Origin: Ursus arctos
Lineage: Eukaryota > Chordata > Mammalia > Carnivora > Ursidae
Assembly (NCBI RefSeq): GCF_023065955.2
Contig: NW_026622997.1
Coordinates: forward strand, 12,076,001-12,140,000
Direction of reading: 5' to 3'
Length of the DNA: 64,000 nt
The notes under the pieces were generated by a model. The model searched no databases. It was given only the letters and a program-made list of their open reading frames with translations, and had not been told where the DNA came from. Positions 54,546-64,000 of this stretch are shown here, one piece after another. Within the stretch, counting starts at the first letter, position 1. Each line of letters opens with the position of its first letter. The position numbers and the translations under genes are program-made.

Positions 54546-55534
54546 ATTTTTCACTATTTTTTTTTGTTAATGAGCAACTTTTTAGATGATTCTAGTGGAC
54601 ATATGGGGTCTGGACAAACAGACCAAAACAACAACAGTTTGGTAAATATTATAATAGAGGTATAAATAAAATTTTAGGAATGGCTGGAAAAGGAGATTGA
54701 TTACACATGGGAATACTGAAGATCACTTCTTGGAGAATGTAAGTGTGGAGTGGGGCCAGATAGCTGAAATTTTGGAGTTCATATGTCTGCCCTTCATCCT
54801 TTGTTTCCAGTTCTCTCTCCTATTAATCGGGTATTAACCGTCCCTCTTAGAGCCGCAAGTGAATGGCTATAGCAGCCCATTTTTAATATATTGCTAAGCA
54901 TCTGGGGCTAGGAAATTTAATATCTAAGTTTGTTGGAATTGAATGTAAATTAAGAATAAATAGGTTCCACTTCCCACTAAAGGAACTAGGACTCCTTAGA
55001 GAAATGGCTGACTCCAGATCTGGGGCAGGAAACGTATGTGATGAACTTAGGGCATCTTGTTATGCCAGGAGGAAAGGAAGCTACTAAGACTAATGGGGTC
55101 CTGTCACAAGAACACAGATCCAACTTGAGGAGCCTACCCTGGGCCAAAGAGGAGGCTATTTGAGTATCATTAAGGATAATAACTGCAACAGATCGAAACA
55201 AATTAAATATATAAATATCCAAGGGCTCATAATGATGCGAAACACAAAAAATAGTAAAAGCAAAAGACCCCTCCCCCCAAATCCAAAAACCCCAAAACAT
55301 CCAAATCTCACTGCTGAATTGAAATTACAGGACACTATGAAAATTCAAGAGTAACATCAAGTATTTGTCCTTCCTTTCTTACATTTACCCTTTCAGGGTA
55401 AACAAACAGTTGTTATGGGAAGTTGTCCTTTTTTTTTTTAAAGCAGATTTCCAGTTAATGAATGAGGAGGAAATGAGAAAATACACATTTTGAAACCCCT
55501 AATGAGTCCAGGTAATAGTCATCAGTTGATCAAC
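54546..55534. other. Unrecognised sequence
   Basis: No exon. The phrase ATTAAATATATAAATATCCA with AGGGCTCATAATGATG near 55200-55236 may be a scrap of L1 5' sequence. Confidence 0.4.
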
Positions 55535-55582
55535 GTATCTCTCTGTCTATCTATCTCTCTTATCTCTCTATCTATCTATCAA
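55535..55582 (+). repeat. (TCTA)/(TCTC) microsatellite
   Basis: Mixed TCTA and TCTC units at the edge of the old LTR-like element. Confidence 0.9.
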
Positions 55583-56095
55583 GTCTCTCAGTTATCTGTT
55601 GATGCATGACAAACCACCATCACGTGGGTCAGCTGGGGTCACTAACATGGCTACATTCTTTGGGGGGGCTCAGCCATGGCTGCGGTGTCTACAATGGCCC
55701 CACTCGCATTGAAGGCCTTGTGCTGTCACCAGGGAGCCTTGGTTCTCCTCCAGGTGACCGCTCATCATTCATAGTCTGTCCTGAGCTTCTTCACATGGTG
55801 GTTGGTTTCCACGAGGGTAGAGGCAGAAGCTGTCAAAGCTGACTGGTCTCTTAAGAACTAAACCCTCAAGGGACACCATGTCACCTCTGCCACCTTCTTG
55901 GTTGAAGCAAATCACAAAGTCAGTCCAGATTCAGAGGAAGGGGAAATGGACTCCAGCTCTGATGGGAAGTATGGGCATCTCAGGAACAACTTATCAGTGT
56001 CTACCCTTAGTCACAATAGTTCATATCCCTTCCACATGCAAAATACATTTAACTCCCCACCAAATGTCTCCATTTTGGCATCTGCTGAAAGTCCA
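55583..56095 (-). repeat. Old LTR-type repeat (antisense)
   Basis: CTCAGTTATCTGTTGATGCA with TGACAAACCACC, GTCAGCTGGGGTCACTAACA, TCTTCACATGGTGGTTGGTT, AGGGACACCATGTCACCTCT and AACAACTTATCAGTGTC. Similar opening to the element at 39560-39935. Overlapping frames at 55878-56140 in two phases are not genes. Confidence 0.55.
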
Positions 56096-56859
56096 GGGTC
56101 TTATTCGCTAAACCAGGTCCTTAGCTGGAGCTCCTGTTGATCTGAGACCCACAGACTAGGAAGACAAATTATGCCCCCCTCCGTACATGGGACATACAAC
56201 GGGGAGGCTGTGATAGGGAATAGTGGGTCAAAAGAGGAAAGCACAGGAAGCACATGGCAATCACTCTTCCATAGCAATTCTGAATCCAGACACAGCTCAC
56301 CATTCCCCACAATTCTGGGACCAGACAGGGGAGGCGTTGCTGCTGGTGGTCTTTGGAAGCAATATATCACAGATTCTAAATTCTTTAGGTAAGAAGTTTG
56401 TGGAGAACTTTGCGCTAGAGAGATGGTACTGACACTGTATGACCCTAATAACCAGTCTCAGCAGGAGTCAAAGTAGGGCAACCAGAATTACGAGCCTTGT
56501 GATGTAGTACGAGAGGAAGCACATGGTGTCACTCCGCAACTGTTCCTGTCCCCACATTGATCCTGAACCTCTTCAGACTCCTACACCTGACAACTAATCT
56601 GCAGGAAACACATGAGCTAGAGGAACGAGTTAAATGACACAAAACAGTAATAAGCCAAAGTCAAAATACTCAACATGCTACAGTATAAATGACTTTGTTT
56701 CTTTAACAAATCAATGGCAAGAAAAACAGGGAGGGGCTGTTAAAGAGTAAAAGAGAAAAGGCATATTGATGAAGTACCAATAGCTCGTTTTTGCTTTTGT
56801 TTCTCTTGCCTTTGTAGACTAGCAAGAAGTCGCTGTGGCTGAGGTCAAAGAGGTTGATG
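56096..56859. other. Unrecognised sequence
   Basis: No repeat or exon recognised. The right end merges into L1. Confidence 0.4.
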
Positions 56860-57610
56860 CCAAAGGATGAAAACACAGTGATTTGAGGGGACATATGCGC
56901 CCCAGTGTTTATTTTTCTTTTTAATTTAAAAAAAATTTTTAAAGATTTTATTAATTTCAGAGAGAGAGAGAGAACACAAGTGGCAGGGAGGGGCAGAGGG
57001 AGAAGGAGACTTCTGCTGAGCAGGGAGCCCAAGGTGAGGTCAGATCCCCGGACCCTGGGATCATGACCTGAGCCGAAGGCAGACGCTTAACTGACTGAGG
57101 CACCCAGGTGCCCCCACCCCAGTGTTTACAGCAGCAATGTCCAGAAGAGCCAAAATATCAAAAAAGCATAGATGTCCATCAAGAGATGAATGGATAAAGA
57201 AGATGTGGTCTATATATACAATGGAATATTACTCAGCCATCAAAAAGAATGAAATCTTGCTATCAGCAACAACGTAGGTGGAACTAGAGGTTATTATGGT
57301 AAGCAAAATAAGTCAGTCAGAGAAACACAAATACCATATGATTTCCCTCATGTGGAATTTAAGAAACAAAATAGATGAACATAGAGGAAGGGAAGGAAAA
57401 TTAAAATAAGATGAAAATTGAGAGGGAGGCAAACCATATGAGACTCTTAACTCTAGGAAATAAACTGAGGGTTGCTGGAGGGGAGTTGGGTGGGGGGAAA
57501 GGGAAAATTGGGTGATGGGCATTAAGAAGGGCACTTGGTCTAATGGGCACTGGGTGTTATATGTAACTAATGAATAACTAAATTCTACCTCTGAAACCAA
57601 TAAAAAATAA
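56860..57610 (+). mobile_element. Carnivore L1 3' end (sense), split by a SINE
   Basis: Left part AAGGATGAAAACACAGTGAT and CATATGCGCCCCAGTGTTTA. Right part ACAGCAGCAATGTCCAGAAG, CATCAAGAGATGAATGGATA, CATATGATTTCCCTCATGTG, AAACTGAGGGTTGCTGGAGG, CACTGGGTGTTATATGTAAC and CAATAAAAAATAAAGAGAG. The 3' UTR differs from those at 6784 and 7098, so it is a separate subfamily. Confidence 0.92.
56912..57116 (-). mobile_element. CAN-SINE (antisense) in L1
   Basis: T-rich start, AAAGATTTTATTAATTTCAG, AGAGAGAGAACACAAGTGGC, GACCCTGGGATCATGACCTG with head GACTGAGGCACCCAGGTGCC. The L1 phrase CCCCAGTGTTTA is duplicated exactly at 56900-56911 and 57117-57128. Confidence 0.97.
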
Positions 57611-57629
57611 AGAGAGAGAGAGAGAGAAA

Positions 57630-58218
57630 AGGCATAGAAATCAAATGCAATGTGTGGACCTTATTTGAATCCTGATTCAAACAAAAGTTCCTGTCACCTG
57701 GTGATGCATACTAAATTATTTATGGGTAAAATACCACAATGTCTGGGATTTTCTTTAAAATATTCCAGACAAAAGAAATGGGGCAGGGTGGAGGTGGGGT
57801 GGGGTGGGGTGGGGCAAATAAAATAGATGGGTAAAATGTTGGTAACTGTTGAAGGTAGTAAATGGGTAAATGCAGGTTCTTTCCACTTTTTTTTATAATA
57901 ATATTTTTATTATATTATGTTAGTCACCATATAGTACATCCCTAGTTTTTGATGTAAAGTTCCATGACTCATTAGTTGCGTATAACACCCAGTGCACCAT
58001 GCAATACGTGCCCTCCTTACTACCCATCACCAGCCTCTCAGTCCCCCACCCCCCTCCCCTCTGAAGCCCTCAGTTTGTTTCCCAGAGTCCATAGTCTCTC
58101 AGGCTTCATTCCCCCTTCTGTCATTTATGGAACATAAAAAGTAGGAAGATCGGTAGGAGAAGAAAGGTTCTTTCCACTTTTGTGCCTGTTTGAACATTTG
58201 CACAATAAAAGTTAAAAG
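57630..58218 (+). repeat. Old L1 3' end (sense), interrupted
   Basis: CAATGTGTGGACCTTATTTG, AATCCTGATTCAAACAAAAG, GTGATGCATACTAAATTATT, CACAATGTCTGGGATTTTCT, a GGGGT tract at 57782-57814, GGTAACTGTTGAAGGTAGTA. After the inserted L1 it resumes with GTGCCTGTTTGAACATTTGC and ACAATAAAAGTTAAA. Confidence 0.88.
57891..58164 (-). mobile_element. Carnivore L1 3' end (antisense) with inverted 5' part
   Basis: From 57891 to about 58118 the + strand reads the L1 3' end backwards: TTATGTTAGTCACCATATAG, TAACACCCAGTGCACCATGC, TCAGTTTGTTTCCCAGAGTC, AGGCTTCATTCCCCCTTCTG. From about 58120 to 58162 it reads forward L1: CATTTATGGAACATAAAAAG, TAGGAAGATCGGTAGGAG. The 17-bp phrase AGGTTCTTTCCACTTTT flanks the whole (57874-57890 and 58165-58181). 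This is the signature of twin priming. Confidence 0.96.
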
Positions 58219-58567
58219 AAAGCATGGTTCTGAGCGAAGGGATTTTCCTAAGTAAACAAATGAAGGGCCAGCACACGGGTCAGCGTCCCTGGTCATCCCA
58301 GCAGTGACTCAGGGCCGGACTTTGGCTGGCTTCCTAATTCTCCTCTGGGAGAGGTGGGTGGGGACTGTGGTTGAAGCAGGAGGAGACAAGCTGTGAGTTT
58401 ACCTGATAACTAGGGTCCAATCTTTCCTCCTGGCACTTTCTGTAAAAAATCAAATAATCCTTTGGTTTATATTAGACAAACCAGTCAATCAATTAATTAA
58501 GTATTTATGGGGCTCCCTTACTTTAAAAAAGTTAATATTTATTATTGTAAAGTAACACATGCTACTT
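58219..58567. other. Unrecognised sequence
   Basis: About 350 bp with no repeat or exon recognised. AT-rich to the right. Confidence 0.4.
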
Positions 58568-58745
58568 TATTCATTTTATTCAAATTTTTTAAATTCTACT
58601 TGGTTAACATACAGTGCAATATTGGTTTCGGGAGTAGAATTTAGCGATTCATCGCTGACATCTAACACCGGGTGCTCATCACAAGTGCCTTCCTTCATGC
58701 CCATCCCCCATCCAGCCCATCCCCCACCCACTTTAAAACGCATTA
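58568..58745 (-). repeat. Carnivore L1 3' end (antisense)
   Basis: TTCTACTTGGTTAACATACA with GTGCAATATTGGTTTC, GGAGTAGAATTTAGCGATTC, CATCACAAGTGCCTTCCTTC, ATGCCCATCCCCCATCCAGC. Antisense 3' UTR of the subfamily seen at 56860-57610. No clear target duplication. Confidence 0.9.
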
Positions 58746-59519
58746 CATAGGAAGTCAAATAGTTCTACACAATTTAAAACAAAAAGGAGCTAGCAGCTCT
58801 TTGCTTGACTCTTCCCTGCTTGGATTTTCTCAGGCCAGAGTAGCAACTTGTACTTCTTGTAGTTCTTTCTCATGATATTTATTTCCATAGGTTGGAATAC
58901 CTGTTGACCCTCTTTCTCTCTTATTTTCCAATTTTAGATATGACCCTATGGCCTCCCACTGAAGAGAGTGAGGATTTAGCTCTTACATCACCCTCCACAC
59001 ATACAAACTTGACTCTCCTATTTTCCCAATCGCTTCATTTTTTTTTTTTTTGGTTAAATCAATATTCAGTGTTTGCACTGTGAGAACCAGGTAAATATTG
59101 GTCACAGCCCAGCCAAGTGGTGAGCTCAGAGTCTATTTTCTTTCTTGTGAAATGTTTTGGTCCTTCAGGTGTTAATAACGTCTCATGTGGTCATCTCTTC
59201 AGTTGCCTTGTATTCTGGGGAACCTATGGCTCCAAACCTGTACTGCGGCCGTGGAAGTCCAGAATGTTCTAAACATACTCAAACACATCAGGTGTTTGAT
59301 TCCTTTGTGTTCTTCTTTTCCAGAGAAGTCCCTCCTGGATATGTCTGACCTCCAGTTCCAGAATGAACGGGCCACTCCACAGATGTCCTCCGGAGCTTCC
59401 GTTCACGTCCTTGCTTTGCTAAATCCCTGGTTGCCTGGATCTCAGGCCTCTTTCCTGGTTTGCTGCCATATTTCGGCGGAACACTCTTCTATAGTTTCTT
59501 GAGACAGGGACATGTAGTG
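58746..59519. other. Unrecognised sequence
   Basis: No repeat or exon recognised apart from a poly-T run at about 59038-59052. Confidence 0.4.
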
Positions 59520-61142
59520 GGGACTAATGAATATTACAGCGGCGTTACATGTAAGAGAAAATGAAGAGCCAGGCCCGTCTTATCACGGGCTGGGTTCCCT
59601 GTGAAGCAGGTTCTGGGAAGGAGGTTAGGGAGCTGGACGTGCTCTAGGGATGACGCTCTTGGGAGTCAGTACCCTGGAAGGGAAGGAACCAGGATTGGGC
59701 AGAGGGAGAAGCTGAGCTGCAGTGCAGTCTCGGTGGGGCCTCCATGGTGTTGCAAGCTGTTCTGGAGCTGAGCTGAGCCTGTCGCATTGTCCCAAGTCGG
59801 GATGACGATGCCAGGCCTTCATATGCCCGCAACAATCAGGTGCTGGATTCCAGCCCCTCTAGGAAGTGGCTGTGGTCTTGAGTGAGGACCTCTCTTCAGC
59901 CAAGGTAAAGCCTGCAGGGGTTGGGAGGGGGTCTGGGCAGCACAGCACCCGCCGCGGTCCTTCCCCGAGCTACTTGAATCCATCGTCTTGTGTCAGGTCT
60001 GAGAGCAGTTGCCCTGGGATTCCACTGCGCCTCTTTCCCAGGGAAACTCAGAAGATGGAAATCAGTGTGATAACCTGTAGCTCTTCCCACTGCAGCTCGT
60101 CTCACTGCCACGAGAGCTCTTACCCCACGGTCCAACGAACTGGTGGGAGAGATTACTAAGCACCAATTACACATTCTGAGACTGCGGAAATGACGGCTGG
60201 GCAGGTCTGTGGAGCCAGCGGGCCTACGGTGAGCTGGGCCATAGCCAGGACGGCTGGACCCCATATGTCCCACTGTAATAGGGGGTGGGGCATGATGCCA
60301 CTTGGGGTCATCGGGTAGCAGTGTCAACTTGGACCCTGTAACCAACAGTCTTGAAATGTTTGTTTCCTTTCTCTAATGACCAGTCGCCCAAGTTAAGGCT
60401 GTGGGTCCTTCTAGGGAAGAGTGAAGAGACTCATTACTGTGCACACTTCCTATGGTATATCAGGGTCTTCTTCCCGGAGCTCAGCTTCTCCTTTAACAAA
60501 TGGGTTCTGGGTCTACACACTGCCATAGGTCTAGAAACAGAGAAAGTAATAATGACTCTCAGGGCCACGACTTTCAGCTCTAGCTCCTCCATCTTTGATT
60601 TTGTAATTGCATAGATGCCATAGTACCCTTCCTGGTTGCCCATCCAGTCTGTCCCTTGGGGGCCCCGTGTTCTGTTAACTATTTCCCGAGCTCCCCGTGG
60701 GTCAGCCCCCCTGGCTGCCCCTCTGATGTGGGCACTCATGTGATAATTGCCCCCATCTGGGCTCCTGATGGTGATTGCCCTCACCTGGCCTTGACTGTTG
60801 GGGGATTTGATGAGTCCTTTCTGTGGCAGCATCCCCCGCAGAGCCACCACTGAACCCCCGAGGGAAGCTGGAGCCCATCTCACCTGCGCCTTCCTTCGCA
60901 CTTTGGGGAGCAGGGCGTCCTCTAGGCTTTCCCTGTAACACGGTCCACTCCAGTATGCCCACTTCTCAGACACTCAGTCCCCTCGTTCACCATTTGCCAT
61001 GGCAGTTTGGCATTTCTTCCTCACTTCGTGAGGGCCATTGTTTTCTCCATGCTTTAAGGTATATTTGCACCACCTCCTGGGGCCTTGGCACGGTATTAAA
61101 TCCTGTATCCCAGGAGGGTGCTCCCAAAGCACTAAACCCTTT
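59520..61142. other. Unrecognised, possibly eroded LTR-retroelement sequence
   Basis: The part at 59520-59900 (CCTGTGAAGCAGGTTCTGGG, GGGCAGAGGGAGAAGCTGAG) has the look of an old LTR, but I cannot name it. At 60434-60973 the minus strand has a 179-codon frame, the second longest frame in the window and the longest outside the minisatellite. It has no domain I recognise. No gene is claimed. Confidence 0.35.
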
Positions 61143-61154
61143 CTCACCCAACCT

Positions 61155-61359
61155 CTTTTTTTTTTTTTTTAAGATTTTATTTATTTACTTGACAGAGAGA
61201 GAGAGACAGCCAGCGAGAGAGGGAACACAAGCAGGGGGAGTGGGAGAGGAAGAAGCAGGCTCATAGTGGAGGAGCCTGATGTGGGGCTCGATCCCAGAAC
61301 GCCGGGATCACGCCCTGAGCTGAAGCCAGACGCCCAACAACTGAGCCACCCAGGCGCCC
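61155..61359 (-). mobile_element. CAN-SINE, young subfamily (antisense)
   Basis: Poly-T, AAGATTTTATTTATTTACTT with GACAGAGAGAGAGAGACAGC, AACACAAGCAGGGGGAGTGG, TGGAGGAGCCTGATGTGGGG, CTCGATCCCAGAACGCCGGG and head AGCCACCCAGGCGCCC. Exact target duplication CTCACCCAACCT at 61143-61154 and 61360-61371. Confidence 0.98.
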
Positions 61360-61371
61360 CTCACCCAACCT

Positions 61372-61984
61372 TCTATCCTGGCTGCTTTGATAAAGTACCC
61401 ACATGACCGGTGCTCTGTGTGTTCTCCCAGCTCCTGAGAGTGAACGAAGGGCAGGTGCTACAGATCGTCCTACTTTTGTCACCAGCGGGACCAGCATATC
61501 CCCAGGCGTGTGATGAAGTGACCTAACCCTGGTTATTGGCCTCATGGTAGGGCGGGGAGGTGAGGGGCAAGGCAGATTCTGAGTGGGGAGGGGAAGTATG
61601 TGATTTTGTGGGAACAGGCCTTTGTATTGTTTTGAAACAAGGGAGGAGTGCTAGCCCTCAATGGGGAGGAGTGGACCACTTCAGTGGGCTCAGAAGGTTT
61701 CGGGAAATCTGGGAATTCAAGATTTTTGGACGCATCCACTCAGATACCCTCTTCCCGTGTATCTGTGTCCTGTTGTTTCTCAAAAAGGGACCTGGTCTTG
61801 GTAAAGATGAAATAACTTGATTGTCTTAGCCTTCTCTTGAGCTCAGCTACTCTTAGGACTTAAATCTACTCTTAGGATTTAAAATCTTGAGTCTGTCCTC
61901 AGCCTTCCCTGCCCTCTCCCTGCAGGACGTGTGGATCTCTGTATGCTCCCCAGGGAACCCTCTGGCTTCCACACTTAGCTGTTT
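61372..61984. other. Unrecognised sequence
   Basis: No repeat or exon recognised. Small frames on both strands lack domains. Confidence 0.4.
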
Positions 61985-62450
61985 TCCCCCCCCTTTAACA
62001 GCTTTATCATGAAATAATTCATAAACCACACAATTCAGTATGAAATTTAAATTTTTAAAGCATAAAATGTACATTTTTAAAGTATATTTGCAGGGTTGTG
62101 CAAACATCACGACAATCTAATTTTAGACTATTTTCAACCCTCCCTGCCACCGAAAGAAATCTCAAACCCACTAGCATCACTCGCCATTTGCCCTTCCCCT
62201 AGTTCCTGACAACCACTCCCTCCTTTCCACCTTGTAGGTGTGCCTAGGCTGGACATTTTGTGTAGATGGAATCATATTGTAGGTGGTCCTTTGGGACTGG
62301 CTTCTTTAATTTAGCATAATGCTTCCAAGGTTCATCCGTGGTGTGGCGTGGGTCAACACCTCATTTCCCTTTGCTGCCAAATTCCGTTGCATAGATTTGC
62401 CACCTTTTGTTTACCCCTTCATCAGTGGATGGACAGCCCACTGTTTTGAG
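61985..62450 (-). repeat. Old L1 3' region (antisense)
   Basis: ACAGCTTTATCATGAAATAA with TTCATAAACCACACAATTCA, AGCATAAAATGTACATTTTT, GCAAACATCACGACAATCTA, GGAATCATATTGTAGGTGG, TTAGCATAATGCTTCCAAGG and TTCATCAGTGGATGGACAG. Consistent with an antisense L1M 3' end. Confidence 0.87.
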
Positions 62451-62970
62451 GAGGCTGAGGATGGGGAATAGGGATGGGTCTTCACTTTTAATTCCAAATG
62501 CTTTTGTGGGGGGTAGAATTTTCACAGAAAGCAAGTATTCCTTCTGTTAGAAGAAATCGGGGCAGGGGAGTCAGAGGTGGTGATGAGGTCAAACATCAAA
62601 CGTTACACAGACAAAGACCATCATTGGAGACGCATTTAGAAGTGGCTTGGAGATGCTGTCAGTGACATTCATGCGCGGTGGGAGGGCGAAGCCCGATGAC
62701 TGAGGATAAGATAGGTCTTGGGGAGAGAGGAAGGAGAGGTTGGGCATGTCCAACAACTATGGGGGTGTTCAAAAACTGACCAGAGGGGTGAGGAAAATAG
62801 GGATATATGAGGGATTGTGGTTGTAAAGGCTTCTCAAATGCTACCCCTTTTCCCAATTTTAAAATCCCAAAGACTTTTCTCGATTTGCTTTCTTTGAGGA
62901 AATTCTGAAAATATACAAAGTTTGCCAGGAATTCCAGAATAATTTGACATTGCAAATGCTAGTCACCCAT
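62451..62970. other. Unrecognised sequence
   Basis: No repeat or exon recognised. The 98-codon minus frame at 62659-62955 has no domain. Confidence 0.4.
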
Positions 62971-63366
62971 TGTATTAGTTGTCTAGGGCTGCCATTCTTT
63001 CTGGAACAAAATACCAGCCCAGGGGGCTTAAACAACAGAAATTTACCTCACGGTTCTAGAGACTGGAAGTCAGAGATCAAGGTGTCGGCAGGGCTGGTTC
63101 CTTCGGAAGCTTCTCTCCTTGGCTCGTGCCTGCCGTCTTCTCCCTGGGTCCTCACACGGGCTTCCCTCTGTATGCGTCTGGGTCCTAATCTCTTCGTATA
63201 AGGACACCTGTCAGATGAGATTAGGGTCCCATCCTAATAATCTCTTTTTAACTTAATTACTTCCTTCAAGGTCTTACCTCCAAGTACAGTCCTTTTCTGA
63301 AGTACCGGGGGTTAGAACTTCAACATATGAATTTCTGGAGCAGGGGGACACAGTTTAGGCCACACC
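62971..63366 (-). repeat. MLT1-type MaLR LTR (antisense)
   Basis: TGTATTAGTTGTCTAGGGCT with GCCATTCTTTCTGGAAC, GGGGCTTAAACAACAGAAAT, CTCACGGTTCTAGAGACTGG, GGGTCCTCACACGGGCTTCC, TATAAGGACACCTGTCAGAT, TTCAACATATGAATTTCTGG and GGACACAGTTTAGGCCAC. Solo LTR. Confidence 0.93.
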
Positions 63367-64000
63367 ACCAGTGACCATTTCAGATGGGACGCAGAGCCAG
63401 GTGGTTCCCTACAACCAATATCGCCTGCCTGCCCTGCAAGAGCAGTCAAGGTGGCCACCACGGACCCCCAACCTCAGCTCTCCCTCCCTCCCTCCCTCCT
63501 CAGTCCCTCACGTCATCTCCCATAGTGACACACACATTACACTCCTGCACCCTAAATGTGAATCGACTGCTCCTCATTTATCCTGGGTGTACCCAACATA
63601 TGTGAATCATCGTCGGGCCACTCCTATTTCTTTCCTTGCTCATTGGTCACTTGAACTTAAAGAGGTTAAGCAAACTGTGAGTTCAAAGCCACAGTGTATA
63701 TAGTGATGTTTGGGGTTTGGGATGTAGACAGGGAACCTCCCTAAAGTATCACAATCTTCCTGGCCCTTTGGGGGAGCCGAGGCATGCCCAGGGAAAGAAG
63801 ATGCGGCCCAGGGGAAACCGTCCCCGGAGAGAAGTGTGCTCCTAGAGAGACATCCTGTTTACTCTGAGTCATTTCTGAGAGTGTGTCAGCTCATGTTTTT
63901 TGGTAATCTGCTAATGACATGGTATCTATTAAATATGTATATAGAAAGGTAAAAATAGGTCGAGCATTTTCTAAATAGCTCGGGCTCAAAGCAAAGCGGT
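63367..64000. other. Unrecognised sequence to window end
   Basis: A short (CCCT)n run at about 63479-63499. The 110-codon frame at 63371-63703 and the 73-codon frame at 63384-63605 overlap in two phases and lack domains. No exon supported. Confidence 0.4.

Overview
This window looks like nuclear DNA of a carnivoran mammal. The strongest marker is a set of about 21 tRNA-Lys-derived CAN-SINE (SINEC) copies with the start GGGGCGCCTGGGTGGC and a T-rich or A-rich tail. The youngest copies carry the body wording CACATCAGGCTCCTCCGC, which I associate with bears (panda/Ursus lineage) rather than dogs or cats. Carnivore-specific LINE-1 3' ends support this. The exact species is inference. I see no bacterial-type gene organisation, CRISPR array, tRNA gene or rRNA gene, and no protein-coding exon I can defend. 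Most open frames are short, random, or lie inside repeats.

Layout. 1-2890: unrecognised DNA with a large G-poor minisatellite (about 757-1450) and a perfect hairpin (1765-1810). 2890-8160: old L2, MIR and L1 pieces, then two young L1 3' ends and a young SINE in a nested arrangement (7078-7524). 8160-19660: dense SINE/L1 mosaic, including SINE-in-L1 (11270), SINE-in-SINE (14863-15250), back-to-back opposed SINEs with a TTTC microsatellite (16183-16796), an ERVL-type LTR split by a SINE (17078-17838) and an MLT1 LTR. 19860-23395: a long L2 remnant (about 2.3 kb) followed by an antisense L1 that keeps part of ORF2. 23395-32280: low-repeat DNA, two opposed ERVL-type LTRs, a terminal-inverted-repeat block with an internal hairpin (27481-28189) and an MLT1 LTR. 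32280-53740: repeat-poor, AT-rich DNA with scattered LTR, MIR and L1 pieces, a 190-bp polypyrimidine tract and an L1-in-L1 insertion. 53740-64000: DNA transposon scraps, several L1s including a twin-primed insertion with a 17-bp duplication (57874-58181), old LTR-like sequence and a terminal MLT1.

No genes can be shown to act together here. The window reads as an intergenic or intronic stretch whose information lies in the order of insertions: ancient L2/MIR, then mammalian LTRs and old L1, then CAN-SINEs and carnivore L1s, with microsatellites grown from SINE and LTR tails. Family names come from recalled consensus features, so subfamily labels need RepeatMasker. I did not find a convincing new biological system. 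The best leads are structural: two hairpins, a TIR-bounded block, opposed SINE pairs, triplex/G4-prone tracts and the datable nested insertions.
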